From Rhizophagus irregularis (Eukaryota > Glomeromycota > Glomeromycetes > Glomerales > Glomeraceae), in contig NC_089436.1 in assembly GCF_026210795.1 (NCBI RefSeq), positions 4,774,001 to 4,838,000 on the forward strand: a stretch of DNA of 64,000 nucleotides. The letters are read 5' to 3'. The notes beneath the pieces were generated by a model, which made no database searches, was not told the DNA's origin, and worked only from the letters and a program-made list of their open reading frames with translations. Within the stretch, counting starts at the first letter, position 1; the number at the start of each line of letters is the position of its first letter. Shown here one piece after another: positions 1 through 12,310 of the stretch. The position numbers were made by a program, and so were the translations under genes.

Positions 1-165
1 CGGTCCAGTCCCAACCCGTTTTTTCAGTCCAGGTTAGATTTATAATCTGAAACCGGACCGGGCCGGATCAAATATTTTGGTCCGGGTTGAAGCATCAACC
101 CAGACTGGACCAATCTGAATTTTCGGTCTGGGTTGCTGGATTAGAACCGACCCGATTAGAGCTTT
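1..165. mobile_element. Terminal fragment of GC-rich hAT-type repeat (right end)
   Basis: The first 165 bases are rich in CCGG/CCCGACC-type words, unlike the AT-rich surroundings, and end in GAGCTTTA. The same ending closes the elements at 55,710-56,582 and 28,663-38,163, whose interiors next to the terminus are also filled with ACCGGAACCG-like words. I read this as the right end of such an element whose left part lies outside the window. Confidence 0.5.
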
Positions 166-1302
166 AGTATTTGCACAAGTTTGAAAATGTTTTGTTGTAA
201 TATAAATGCCCTAAAAATACATTAAAAAAGGATGTTACATTACTTAGGTATAGTTTTCACAGGTCGAAATGCTAAAAATCGGCAAAAAAAATGGCGCGAA
301 AAGCAGTGGCTATTCTTGGCTATTCTTGGCTATTCTTGGCTGTTTTTGGCTATTTACGAATTAACCTATACTATTTGTAAATAGTTTATACAAATTTGCG
401 AATAGTTTATGCGATTTGCACCATTTTTTTTGCCTATTTTTGATCATTTGACGTGTGTTTATAAAACTGGTAAAACTAAAACATTGCCAAAAAAAAAAAA
501 ATTTATTTTATTTTATTTTTTTTTTAAACATTATTTTGTTAATTTAAGCAAGAATATACCATATATTATATAATAATTATACTTCTCCGCTAATTAATTA
601 TGTCGTATTTCGGCGAACGGACCAATTCACTATTTATTATAAAATTACTATGAATTAATTACGTCTGTCAAAATACATTACGTCTGTCAAAATAAATTTA
701 ATTAGTATTTTGTCATTTTGACGAAAAGTATAATAATAATACAAAAAAACCTTGTAAAATTTGCAAAATTCGCGAATAATTGGTGTAAAGTTACCTAAAA
801 TATGAGCTGGAATGGTGACTTCCTCCAAAGTAAACTCTTTAAATTTTATAGCAAACGAAAAAAAAATTTTTTTTTTGTGACATATTCACGTTTTGCATTA
901 TTGATTGGTAAAGTATGGTTACATTAAGCATGACTTATGTAGGACAAAATCAGAGTTGAAATGTGCCGATCGACGTCATTCATATAAGAACTTGCGACGG
1001 ATCTACTAATCAATTTTGTATCGTTAAGTGGCGGATTGGCAATTAATTTTATTAAGATCAAAATTCAAATGATTGTCACTGATATCACGTGATTCCCTTA
1101 TTTGTTTATTTGTTTATTGTTTACGTGATAGCTGTAAAAAAAATCTTTTCCCCCTTTTTTCCCTTTTTTTTCAAAAGTACAAACTAACACATAATAAACT
1201 CTTTTAACTCAGTTTTTATTACTTGTTCTTGTAAATTTATAATATTTTATATAATATATAGTACTTTAATTTCTTCTTTTACTTTTGTATTTTTATTTTC
1301 TA
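166..1302. other. Gene-free AT-rich stretch
   Basis: No coding region is seen. Positions 301-347 hold a short tandem repeat based on GGCTATTCTT. A weak inverted pair sharing TTAGGTA lies near 244 and 796 and may bound an old MITE, but I find no target duplication. Confidence 0.5.
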
Positions 1303-1800
1303 GTTTTGAAGCGTAATTTCACACATAATCTCACCACTTTGGCCAAATGAAGCTATCTTTTATGAAGCAAAGTTGTCCAGCAATGTTAAATTATACTTAT
1401 TTCATATGCATAGGTATGATAATTATAGAGGAAATCATGATTTTTTATAATAGTACTGGTTTTCAAAATTTTCATTTTTCTGTTTTAAACTTCAGAGCGT
1501 AATTTCACCACTTTCACCAAATGAAATTACCCTTTTGTGCTTAAGTAAAGTTGTTCAATGAGGTCGAAATTACTTGTAATTTAGATTTTCATAAGTGTAG
1601 GTACAATATTTGTAGATAAGTTGCATTTTTTAATTGAATACTAATTTTTGAATTTTACTTTTCTATTTCCAACTTTAAAATGTAAGTTCATCACTTTATT
1701 CAAATGAAACTACTCTTTTATGCTTAAGTAAAATTATTCAGCAAGGTTAAATTTACTTGTATCTTAATTTTAATGAAAGTAGATTATAATATTAGTGAAG
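1303..1800. repeat. Three tandem copies of a ~185-bp repeat
   Basis: Three diverged copies start near 1,303, 1,490 and 1,670. Each contains in order TCACCACTTT or a close variant, CAAATGAA, CTTTT-TG, AAGTAAA-TT, CAGCAAGGTTAAA-like text and ACTTGTA. No open frame runs through them. From 1,801 to 2,374 I see no gene. Confidence 0.7.
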
Positions 1801-2374
1801 CATCCCTATGAAAACACAATTTCCATAAAATGTATGTAAAAAAATGTTATTTGACCATATATTATTCGAAAAATCATTATTTGTTTATAATTTAAACATA
1901 ATTTTATTTGATATAATATTAAATATTCGTAAGTTGTATTGTAAACAAAAACAAGCATTAACTTAACGTACAAATAATGTTCAAATAACATGTTTAAACA
2001 TGCAATCATTACATAATAAGGTCAATTTCGTATAGTAAATTCCTATTGTAAAATTTATGACTTTTATTATTTCCTTTTATATTGCCATTTTTTGACAGGT
2101 TTGCTTGAATTATTATCTTTTCCAACATTTGTCTTTTTACAAGATGATCTACGAAGTACAAAAATTTCGGTCATGTGACTTTGGCTTCGAAGTATAGCCG
2201 GCAATGATTATCACATGTATATGTGATAATCTTTTTAAACTTTTTTTTATTTAATTGATACGGGTTTTAGATAAAGTTTCATTTCGCTTCGAAACTTTAA
2301 AAAAATGTTTTTAAAGCTTTTGCTTTGAAACTTCTATATTAAAAATTTTTTATTTTTTATTTTTTTTTTCCTTT

Positions 2375-3336
2375 TATTTGTTTCAGTCCTTGGTGTTAGA
2401 TAGGTGAGTTTCGAATAACACTTAATTGGAAACTTTGTAATTTTTTTTTAAAAAAATAATTTTAGTTTTTTTTCTATTTCGTAAGTCATAAGTTTCGGCT
2501 TTGGTTCTTAGACTTTGGATAGGTGAGTTTCGAAGATTTTGCTCAAAACTTTTTTATTAAAAAAAAATTTATTTTTTTTTCTTTTTTTATTTTGTAGGTT
2601 TTAGCGGTTCTTGGGTGTTGGATAGGTGAGTTTCATTTCGAATAACACTTCGAAACATTTTTTTTTTTAAAAAAAATAATTTAATTAATTAATTTTTTTT
2701 TCTATTTGGTAGGTTTTAGCTCTGGTTCTTGGAAATTGGATAGGTGAGTTTTGTTTTGAATAACACTCAAAACTATTTTTTTTAAAAAAAATAATTTAAT
2801 TAATCTTTTTTTCTATTTTTGTAGGTTTGGCTCCAGTTTTTGGCGTTAGATAGGTGAGTTTCGAATGATTTTTTTTTTATTTTGTAGGTTTTCGCTTCGG
2901 TTCTTTGGTATTGGATAGGTGAATTTCATTTCGAACAACACTTTGAAACTTTATTTTTTTTTTAAAAAAATAATTTAATTTATCAATTTTTTTCTATCTT
3001 GTAGGTTTTGGCTCTGGTTCTTGGGCATTGGATAAGTGAGTTTCGTTTCAAATAACACTTCGAAACTATTTTTTTTAAAAAAAAATAATTTAATTAATTA
3101 ATCTTTTTTTCTATTTTGTAGGTTTTGGCTCCAGTTCTTGGTGTTAGATAGGTGAGTTTCGAATAACACTTTGAAACTTTATTATTTTTAAAAAAAAAAT
3201 TTAATAAATTTTTTTTTTCTATTTTGTAGATTTTGCTTCAGTTCTTGGGTGTTGGATAGGTAAGTTTCGTTTTGAACAACACTTTGAAACTATTTTATTT
3301 TAAAAAAATTTAATTTATTAATTTTTTTATGGACAG
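2375..3336 (+). repeat. Tandem array of exon-like units with splice-site-like borders (array 1)
   Basis: About nine units of roughly 100 bp. Each has a T-rich tract ending in CTATTTTGTAG or similar (like a 3' splice site), a 28-33-base core such as TTTTGGCTCCAGTTCTTGG, then GATAG followed by GTGAGTTTCG (like a 5' splice site). Cores vary more than borders. The last unit is followed at 3,337 by a stretch reading as 29 codons of plausible protein (VEYHLAYELDKV...) ending in TAA near 3,424, preceded by GGACAG. Whether the units are spliced cannot be seen from DNA alone. Confidence 0.65.
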
Positions 3337-3888
3337 GTTGAATATCATCTTGCTTACGAACTTGATAAAGTAACTTATATGTTGGGAGTGCATGATGCAT
3401 TTGCTATAGACCATTGTGTAGATTAAAACGTGATAGATAAGGATGTAGATTATACGGATGATGAATAATAGAATGGGTTATATACTGTAGCATAGCGGAC
3501 ATGCTTATATCACCATGCCGATCATTTTGCTGATCATATATATTTTTCAAACTTCAATAAACAATATCTCGATATTCAGTCATCCAATTTTGATAAAGTT
3601 GTGCTCATTGGATTCGCCTCATCGAGACGAGTCAAATGGTGGTATTTTCATTAATTTTGGATCACTAGATGCCAAGATATTCACGATTTTGTATTTCTAT
3701 TATGAATTATCACATTATATAAAATCGGCCGATCTGGCTTGGCTACACCGATATACATTCAGCCGGGCTATAAAAATTGATAAATTTAAGTTTTTTAACG
3801 ATATAGAATAAAATAATAAACCTTTTTCATTACTAAAATTGATATTTATTAATTTTATATATAAATTTTTAGTATTTAATTAGGAAAT

Positions 3889-4230
3889 TTACTATTTTTA
3901 GACTTTAAAACTTTGTACAAAGCCACAGACTTTTAAGCCAACTCTGAAATTTTCATCATATATTTGTTAACCATTTAGAAATATATGGTGAAAAAATGGC
4001 ATCCTAATTCGCTTGAAACCAAAAGTTACCTATATACTATATTTAGTCAATTTTAATAAATTTGCAATTTTTAGACTTCAAAGTTTTGTACAAAGCCACA
4101 GACTTTTAAGCCAACTTTGAAATTTTCATTATATATTTGTTAACCATTTAGAAATATATGGTAAAAAAATGGCATCCTAATTCGCTTGAAACCAAAACTT
4201 ACTTATATGTTATATTTAGTCAATTTTAAG
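3889..4230. repeat. Two tandem copies of a ~168-bp repeat in the transposon leader
   Basis: Two nearly identical copies, both containing TTTGTACAAAGCCACAGACT, TTGTTAACCATTTAGAAATA and ATGGCATCCTAATTCGCTTG, stand in direct order upstream of the transposase gene. Subterminal direct repeats often bind transposase, but that role is inferred here. Confidence 0.75.
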
Positions 4231-4467
4231 TAATATATGATTATTTGATTTTAAAACTTTATATATTTTCTAAAATTTATTTTTGTTTACTATTTTAAAA
4301 ATATAAGATAAAATTAATTATTTTAAAAGTTTTCTATGTGTTATATTTAATCAGTTTTTTTATAAATAGACAAAAAAATTGCTTTAGCAAAATTAGAAAA
4401 TCCAATCCAATTTAAAATAAAAAAACAATATTTTTTTAAATACTTTCATAATTTTTAATTATAAAAA

Positions 4468-7400
4468 ATGGATAACACTTCTACTTTTTCAAATATTTGC
4501 AATTTTGATTCCATTGAATGTAATGGAAGAATAAAGCCAATCACTTATAACACTAAAATACCAAAATCTACTGAATTAATTATTTCAGTTGGAATGTATT
4601 TATGCCAAATACATTACAATCAATTTATTTTAAATGAAACTAGAAATATTAATTATAATAAGAGTTGTGAGCATCCAAAACATGATGAATATAAAAATCA
4701 ATCAAAAAATACAAAAAAAAAATCAAGCAAACTTAATCTTAAAAAGGTTCCAAAAAAGATTAATTGAAGTTTTAGAATTAAATGAATCTTCAGAAATTTG
4801 TAGTATGTGTAGAAATAAAACTGATAAAGATTCTGAATATTTACAAAATGAAAAATACAAAGCACCTATTCCAATTAAAAAAAACAATTTAAATGATAAT
4901 GATAATTTACAAGATGAATCAATAGAAACTATACAAGATGAACTAATAGAGGCTATACAAGATGAATCAATAGAAGTTATACAAAATGAATCAATAGAAG
5001 TTATACAAAATGAATCAATAGAAACTAAACAAATAAAAACTTGTCAACATCCAAAACATGATGAATACTTAAATCAATCAAAAAATACAAGCAAACAATT
5101 TAGTCTTCAAAAAGTTCCAACAAGATTAATTAAAGTATTAGAATTAGATGAACTTGCAATGATTTGCAGTATGTGTAAAAAAAAAACTGATAAAGATTCT
5201 CAATATTTACAAACTGAAGAATATAAAGCACCAATTTCTAGAAAAAATAATAATGACAATATATCAAAAATAGGAAATCATACTTATTTATTTAGAAAAG
5301 ATATCTTATATACTGGAGAAGAATTACAACAATTTGAATCAGATTATCAAGAAATTATGACACAATTAAAAATTTCAAGTGAAATTAAATTAAGTAGTAA
5401 AATAATAAAAATGTCTAATATTCTTTATAATAATCAACATAGATTAAATCTTAAACCTATTTATGATCCAATAGCTTTTAAAACTATGTTAGAAACAGCT
5501 GATAAAGATTTAATTGGATTTTTTGATGAATTATATGCTGGAACTAATCCTAATACTAAATCTGAAACAACAAATAATAACAACAAAAAAAAATTAGTTT
5601 CTTTATGTTATTTTTTAGCTAGCATTAATAATAAATATATTAATGGAATTAAAGTTGATATTGGATCATACTTGGAAACTTCTGGAGCTTCTTCTTCTTC
5701 TATTGATACATTGGCAAATATAGGAGTTTCAGTAACAAGAAAAACAGTAAATCGTAAAAAAAATTTTATTTCAAATGAACACCAACAAACTGTAGATAAT
5801 TATTGTTTACAAAATATAGAAAATATGTTTATTCTTAATATAGATGATTACCATAATATTTATAGGCGTAATCAACCAACATTGTTACAAACTCACAATA
5901 TTTATCATTTTGTAACAATATTATTGAATACAAATACTAAAATTCCAAAAATACCATTTTATTCATTAAATAATTTTTCAATACATAATCCTAAAGGAAT
6001 TGATTCTGGATTAATTATTAATAACATTAAAAATAATTTTATGAATCAATTAGGTAAAAGTTATTATATGCAAAAAGAATTATGGAAAAATTTTTTAATT
6101 GAAGATTCTTATGAAAATAGAGTTGAACTACTTAATATTCATAATTATGATGGTAGAATTCAAAATTACCATGAATTAAGATCAATGTCTAATAGCAAAT
6201 TAGTAGACTTTATTTTGCACCCTTTACATAGTACTAAGGATTATATTGAATGTTTAGATTATGTATTTAAAGCATTTGAAAGATTAGAAAATATTGAAGA
6301 AAATTATTTAAATAATTTTATCATTCCTGTAATTGCTGATTGGCCAGGACAAGTAAATATAAGAAGAGCTATAACACTTAGAATTAAGAAAGGCATTAAT
6401 TCTGGAGTTCCAGAGCAAGTGTTAAATTTAATTCCTATGATAGGTCCACTTCATGTCTCTTTAAACAGCAGAGAAATACTATTTCAAACATATCATTTCT
6501 TTTTTGAGATGCTATATCATAACTTATTTGGAGATAAAAAAATATTATCTCAAAAACCAAAACAAACAGTAATCAATCTTATTTTACATTTAACTTATCA
6601 TGGATGGAAAAATATTCGTGATATTGTTACAAAAAGATTTGGAAATTTAAAAGATGCAGAATATCAAATGATGATAGATTTATTAGATAATTCTATTCCA
6701 CTTACTTTGGATATATATGCAATACTTTTTAGAAGTGGATTTTTTGAAGGATATTTAGAAAGTACTGTAAAAATTTGGATATTATTTCAAAGATTGAGAA
6801 GACATAATTATAATAAAGCACCACTTATGTTTTTAAGTGATGTATTTTATTGGACTTCAAAAAATCATCCAATAATTAATATTTTAAAAAATAATTTACC
6901 AATTTTTAATGATTATTTTGTTGAAAATTTTCATAGCTCTTTAAGGCATCAAACAGCAGAATCAAATTCAGAGTTACAAATTATACAAAAAGCAAAAATT
7001 ATTGATGCTGAAAGAAATAATAATCCTTTTAAAAATTCTTTTGTTAATTTGAGAAATCCAGCTAAGTCTCAAATTAAAGAATTAAAATCTTTAGAAAAAA
7101 AGGTTTCATTATTTTTATTCTCAATATTTGATAAGATTCATCAGAATATAGGAAATACAAAACAAATTAATAATGATAGATATCCAAAATTTTATCTTCC
7201 AAGTTTTGATATTGAAGTGGATGTAAAGGTACTTCCTTTAGGCTGGAATACACAAAAAATACCAGCAGATGATAAATTTTGTGATGCAAATAATTGTTTA
7301 TTATCAAATAGTATAGATTTATCTAATGGAATTGTTTTACTTTGTGGACACAGTTTTCATAAAGAATGTTTAAGTACTTTATATGATGATAAATGTAATT

Positions 7401-7633
7401 TTTGTTTTGATTATTTATCATCTGGAATTGAGAAAAATATTAAGAGTTTGGATCAAAGATTGTCGACATCATTAAAAGAAAATGAAATCCCTTTATTTGA
7501 AAAGGAAAATAATAATGATGATGAAAATGATGAAGAAGAGAATATTGAAAACATATTAGAAAGAACAGAATGTGATGTAGAAAATCAATATGATATAATG
7601 TATCAACAATGGTTAAATTATAATGATATATAA
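4468..7633 (+). CDS. Predicted DDE-type transposase with zinc modules and C-terminal RING finger; one frameshift
   Basis: This is the only long gene of the 3,489-8,042 transposon. A single frame is open from 4,634 to the TAA at 7,633 (999 aa). The natural start is probably ATG 4,468, because that frame begins a Cys/His module (CEHPKHDEY) that continues in the other frame after an extra A in the A-run near 4,750. The same module follows intact about 130 residues later (CQHPKHDEY ... ICSMCKKKTDKDSQY), so the N-terminus is a tandem pair of CxxH...CxxC modules. Candidate catalytic acids lie in LNIDDYHNIYRRNQP (around residue 400 of the 999-aa frame), IPVIADWPGQ (around 565) and YFVENFHSSLRHQ (around 762). 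Near 7,281-7,410 comes a RING-like pattern: C-x4-C, CGHSFHKEC, CNFC. The DDE reading is inferred from spacing and the flanking inverted repeats. The gene is close to intact. Confidence 0.7.
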
Positions 7634-8051
7634 TTAGTATTAATATAATAATTTTTATTAAATTGCAAAAGTCACTTTATTGAAATTTTTTAATAATAAA
7701 AATTAATATTTTATTTTGATTAATGAAAATTAATGAATTATAATTGTATAATTACTCCAACTAATAAGATAAATTATATAATAAAATAATTAGAAGATTC
7801 CGAATGCAAATATCTCAAGATATATAACTCCAAATTTTGTAAAATAAAGATGATCGGATTCATCAAGTCCTAAGCTTTCTAACAAGCTAAAAATCATAAA
7901 ATTCTGATCACTGGATGCTGAGATAACTGAGATTAACTTTAAAAAAAATCTAATATTAAATGTGATATGATAAAATAGTGATCAACAAATGATCGGCAAA
8001 TGATCGGCAAAATTGTGATAAAATAGGGATGTCCGCTATGCTATATACTGT

Positions 8052-8591
8052 ATATACTACTAGTGAATAGTACATTTAATAAGCAAATAATTTACATTTA
8101 GATTACAAACATAAAACGGATGGGCTCATTTTTCCGTATATTTAACATTTAAAATACATATATAAAATGGTTAATTACTAGACATCTATATAACCGTTAT
8201 TTATCAATTATTTACTATTACATTTTACGGACAATTAATTTTTATAGGGCATATCGTATTAATTGATTAATTTATAATAAAGTTATTGTTTTTATTATAT
8301 AATAAATAGTCTATGACTCTATGATTTTTATTGTTATGCTTTTAATTTGAATAAATAAATACTAATACTGCTAAAAAAAACTATAAAGTAAATCATATAA
8401 GCAAATTACTTATTTATGAATAATCAAAATTTGGACAAATGACGGACAAATATATGGCAAAAACCGGATGAATTCCTTATTTATGAATGTCCAGAATATT
8501 GCAATATTCCGGATGTTTATAGATCCTGTTTTTGTCCGGAAAATATAGGCGGTCAATTTCTGAACAAAAACTGGACATTTTTTTTTTATAG
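8052..8591. other. Gene-free stretch with MITE remnants
   Basis: AT-rich, with no coding region. TTTTTATAGGG occurs near 8,240 and 8,585 and resembles the terminus of the MITE at 18,132-18,380. Words containing CCGGA or GGACAAA between 8,430 and 8,580 suggest one or two decayed short elements, with no clear boundaries. Confidence 0.4.
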
Positions 8592-9427
8592 GGAGAAGAT
8601 GAGACTGAGAGCGTTTATAACAAAGAAATCAATAAGATCGGAGTCATTGATAATGATAAAAATGATGTTAATATTAAAATTTCTTTTAATGCTAAATCAG
8701 ACGTTATGATACAAACAAATTATCCTTTATCAAATATCAACAATATACCATTTGATACTATTGCTTTGAATATGCGTAAGAACTATTTATATATTAAGTC
8801 AATCTTATTACTTAATTTATGATCTAACATATTTGCTACCGAATTCTAAATACAATAATAGATACTTCTTCCACACAATCAATAGAGTATTGTCTATTAC
8901 TATGAAATAACAATTTCTTCGAATCCGAATAATGATAAAACAATAATTGCTATTGGTCTTGCCACGAAAAATTATTCAATTAACAGGTATTTATTTCTAC
9001 AAAAAAATTTTAATGATCAAATTAAACGATTCCTAAAATTTCTTTTTTTTACTTTAAGATTGCCTGGTTGTGATACACATTCTGTTGGTTTTCATTCAGA
9101 CGAAGGTAAAAATTCCACAATGAAGGATATACTGGTACAAAATATGCTGAAAAATGGGGCAAAGTAAATGATGTAATAGGTTGTGGTTATTGTCCAAATA
9201 CTGGACAAATTTTCTTTACAATGAATGGTAAGAATTTGGGTATCGCTTATACCAGTCTATTTTATAATTGGTATCCTACAATTGGTTCTAATGGATTTTG
9301 TAGTTTAAATGTTAATTTTGGCCAAAAAGAATTTAAGTATAAAGAAGCTAATGGTATGAGCGTTGCTGGTATAATTTCTCAAGAATTATTAAATAAGATA
9401 GAAAAAGAAATTATTAATGTAGAATAG
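8592..9427 (+). pseudogene. SPRY-domain protein gene, decayed
   Basis: Three exon-like blocks with GT/AG borders read as a SPRY (B30.2) domain of the RanBPM type. Block 1 (8,592-8,775) is acidic and low in complexity. Block 2 (about 8,850-8,988) holds YYEITISSN and IAIGLATKN. Block 3 (from 9,060) holds GCDTHSVGFHSDEG, then DVIGCGYCPNTGQIFFTMNG and WYPTIGSNG, and ends at TAG 9,427. Two single-base frameshifts break it: an extra base in TGTCTATTACTATGAA near 8,895 and one in the A-run near 9,110. SPRY domains bind protein partners; RanBPM-like proteins are often E3-ligase scaffolds. No upstream LisH part is visible, so the 5' end is probably lost. Confidence 0.75.
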
Positions 9428-10967
9428 TAATATCATTATTTCTAAATTTCAACTATTAGTATAGCTTGTTTAATAAATATACTTTATTTCTTTTTGCGAT
9501 CATAAGTTAGTTTATATATGGTACTAGACGCGATATTTTAAAATCAAATGGTCATAAGTTGATTCATTAAATCAATACCTGACGATAAAGCATTCGTAAA
9601 AATAATAGTGTATAAAAAATTAACAAAATAACTGAAATATAATTAATTTTTGACATTTAAATACAAGTTAAATTCATATTTATTTCGCGTAACTTAATAA
9701 ACGCTACTCATTGAAATCATAACAACTAAAACAATTAGTATGAAAATGTTTATATTCCAAAGTAAGACCTTTTTATTGAAAATACTTTTATTTTATTAAA
9801 GACGCTCATCCGGTCCTGCAGTTTTAATCAATCTTTGGAAATTTCTGAAAAAATGGAGTTGCGCCTCTAAATTTTGTGGTGCAGTAGAATAGGTTGTAAA
9901 ATTTGGTTTTTAATCAATCAGCCAATTCAATACTAGATTAGTTTCTATGACCAAAAATCTATTCGACTCCAGCGTAACCTGTCAAAGCATTACGCAACTT
10001 GATTGAAATTAAGTGTGGCTCACATGTGACAGATAGTAAAAATTGCGAGGAAGATCCGTAATGAAAAGGTTACGTGATTTTTCAAGAATTTTTTTTACAA
10101 ATATCTTGCCAATCCCTGATTTATATAATGTAAAATTATGATTATTTCGAATTTCTATTTCAGAGTATTTATTTTTTTTATAATTACTAGGAAAAAAATC
10201 ATTTCCAGATCCTTTATTAAAAGAGAAATAAAAGGTTCATTTCTTTTTTTTTGAAAAAAACTTTATTAGTAATAAATAGATGCAAAAGTAATATAGTGTT
10301 GATTTTAAAATTAATTTTTAAATTGAAGTGCCAAATATTTAATTTATACCAGATCTGTGACCCAAATTATACACTATTTCTTTGATTTAAAAAGGTAAAT
10401 TTAAATTAAATTTATATACATTACTAGATATTAATTCGATTAATACAATTTCAAAATTAATGTAAAGAGTGTTATTTAATTATTACACCCATTATTATTA
10501 TAATCACAGCCGCTTTCGACATAACGAAGTTGCCGTCAACCGTGATGGCAATTTATTGTAATCTTTATCGCGAAAAATTTGAAAATTATGATAATTATGA
10601 TTGACAATCAGTACACAAGACAAATTTCTATATTATATTGATCCAATACTTTTATTTAACGTTGTAACTTGTAAGCTATAGTTCAATTTTTTTTAAAAAA
10701 AAGTGAAAAATAAATAAATCAATAAATAAGATTTAACATATCTTCTACTTTTTAATATGACATTAAAAAAGTAACAACAAACTTTGCCGCAGCCTTTTTG
10801 CGGTAGGACCAATTATTGTGGAATTATCGTAATGTAGTATGAAAAACTTTTGACCCACTACTCATTATATTCATTTATTACTTAGCTGGTTATTTAATAT
10901 ATCAAAACATATTAAAATAAATAAAGTTTGCTTTATAATTGTGATTTACCCTAAAAACAATCAGAAT
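9428..10967. other. Intergenic AT-rich DNA
   Basis: I see no gene, RNA gene or bounded element. Stop codons are dense in all frames and there are no notable repeats. Confidence 0.5.
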
Positions 10968-11104
10968 TTATTTTAAGGGTTTTGTCTATCGTACCCGCGA
11001 TATGTCACATGGGTCACGCCACCGAATTTTATTGGTGAAAATTTTGTGCCACCCATTTTGCGGTGCAAAATGTAATGCGATTTTTTTTTGTTTTTTAATT
11101 CTTT

Positions 11105-11900
11105 TTTTATTTAGGAACGGACGTTCGGCTTTGAACTTCAGATTTCGGATTGGTGAGTATTTTTTTTTTTTGTAGTTTTTTTGATTTAGGAACGCTACTA
11201 ACATTCCTTTTTCTTCTTTTTTTAGAGACGTTTCCGCTCGGCTTTGGACTTCCGTATTGGTGAGTATTTGCATTTTTCTTTGCATTTTTTGCTTTGTTTT
11301 TAAACTTAAACTTAGGAACGCTATTAACGTTCCTTTTTCTTCTTTTTTTTAGGGATGTTTCAGACCAAAACTTTGGCTTTGGACTTCGGAAGGGTGAGTG
11401 TTTAGACTTTAGCGTTCTTTTTTTACGTTTTTGTATTGTTCTTTGACCTAGGAACGCTATTAACATTCCTTTTTCTTCCTTTTTTTTAGGGACGTTTCTG
11501 GATCAAGACTTCGTCTTGAGACTTTAGAATGGTGAGTATTTTGTGATTTTTTTGTGTTTTTGTATAGTATTTTAATTTAGAAACATTCTTTTCTTTCTTT
11601 TTTCTTAGAAACGGTATTTCAGGAATTGGTAAAGAGGAAAGAGAATAGTAGTAAGAGAAAAAAAGAAAGAGGAGAGGAGTGAAAGATGAAAAAAAAAGAA
11701 GAAAAAGAAGCCAAGAAAAGAAGTCAAAGAAGAGAAAATAGACTTCGGCTTGGGCTTCAAAATTGTAAGTGGGGGATTTGTTTTTCTTTGATTTAGGAAC
11801 ACTACTAACGTTCCTTCCTTTTTTTTAGGACATTGAAATCGTAAGTATCTTCTCTTTTTAGGAACGGCATATTTTGACTCCAGATTTTGACTTGGACTTT
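11105..11900 (+). repeat. Splice-flanked tandem array (array 2)
   Basis: About six units. A T-rich tract ending in TTTTTTTAG is followed by an exon-like core of 35-50 bases with CTTTGGACTTC or similar, then GGTGAGTATTT or GTAAGT. Units are separated by a spacer containing TAGGAACGCTA-TAACGTTCC. Core lengths and sequences differ while the borders are kept. Long frames on the opposite strand here are byproducts of the A-rich complement. Confidence 0.65.
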
Positions 11901-11984
11901 GAAATTGGTGGGTTAGTTTCTTTGTTTAATTTTCTTTCTGTTTTTTTTTTGATTTGGAACATTACTAATATTTTTTCTCTTTTT

Positions 11985-12310
11985 TTATTGGACTTTGGGA
12001 TGTGATTACTCTCTGATGTATGTTGTTCTTATGGTTCTTAATCTTTACGTTCTTTATTTTTGGATGTGATTACCCTTTGATACTGTCCTTGATCTTTGTA
12101 TTCTTTGTCTTTACATTCTTGATTTTCGCGTTCTTTAACTTTGGGATGTAATTAACCTTTGATACTATTCTTGATCTTATGTTCCTTGTCTTTGTGTTCT
12201 TGATTTTCGCGTTCTTTAACTTTGGATGTAATTACCCTTTGATGCTGTCCTTGATCTTTGTATTCTTTGTCTTTGTGTTCTTGATTTTCGCGTTCTTTAT
12301 CTTTAGGATA
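11985..12310. repeat. Tandem repeat inside the transposon
   Basis: About four imperfect copies of a unit containing CTTGATTTTCGCGTTCTTTA, CTTTG-GATGTAATTACCCTTTGAT and TGTCCTTGATCTT. It is non-coding and restricted to the centre of the 10,977-12,739 element. Confidence 0.65.

Larger units (their letters stand above)
3489..8042 (+). mobile_element. Complete DNA transposon with 9-bp target duplication (MULE-like)
   Basis: Both ends share the inverted repeat AGCATAGCGGACAT, continuing as an imperfect repeat through TATCAC and GCCGATCATTT. It is flanked by the direct repeat ATATACTGT at 3,480-3,488 and 8,043-8,051. A 9-bp duplication is typical of Mutator-like elements. The 4.55-kb element carries one long gene on the plus strand with about 1 kb of AT-rich leader. 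The leader includes a motif (GCCTCATCGAGACGAG, near 3,615) that recurs in unrelated elements of the window. Superfamily assignment is inferred from the duplication length, not from protein similarity. Confidence 0.85.

Noticed and set aside
1806-2009. 67-codon minus-strand frame rich in Tyr, Ile and Leu
   Set aside because: There is no domain, the composition is typical of random AT-rich DNA, and it follows directly on a decayed tandem repeat.
10986-11802. Minus-strand Lys/Arg-rich frames across array 2
   Set aside because: They arise from the complement of T-rich tracts in the splice-flanked array and show repetitive KKRRKRN text with no protein character.
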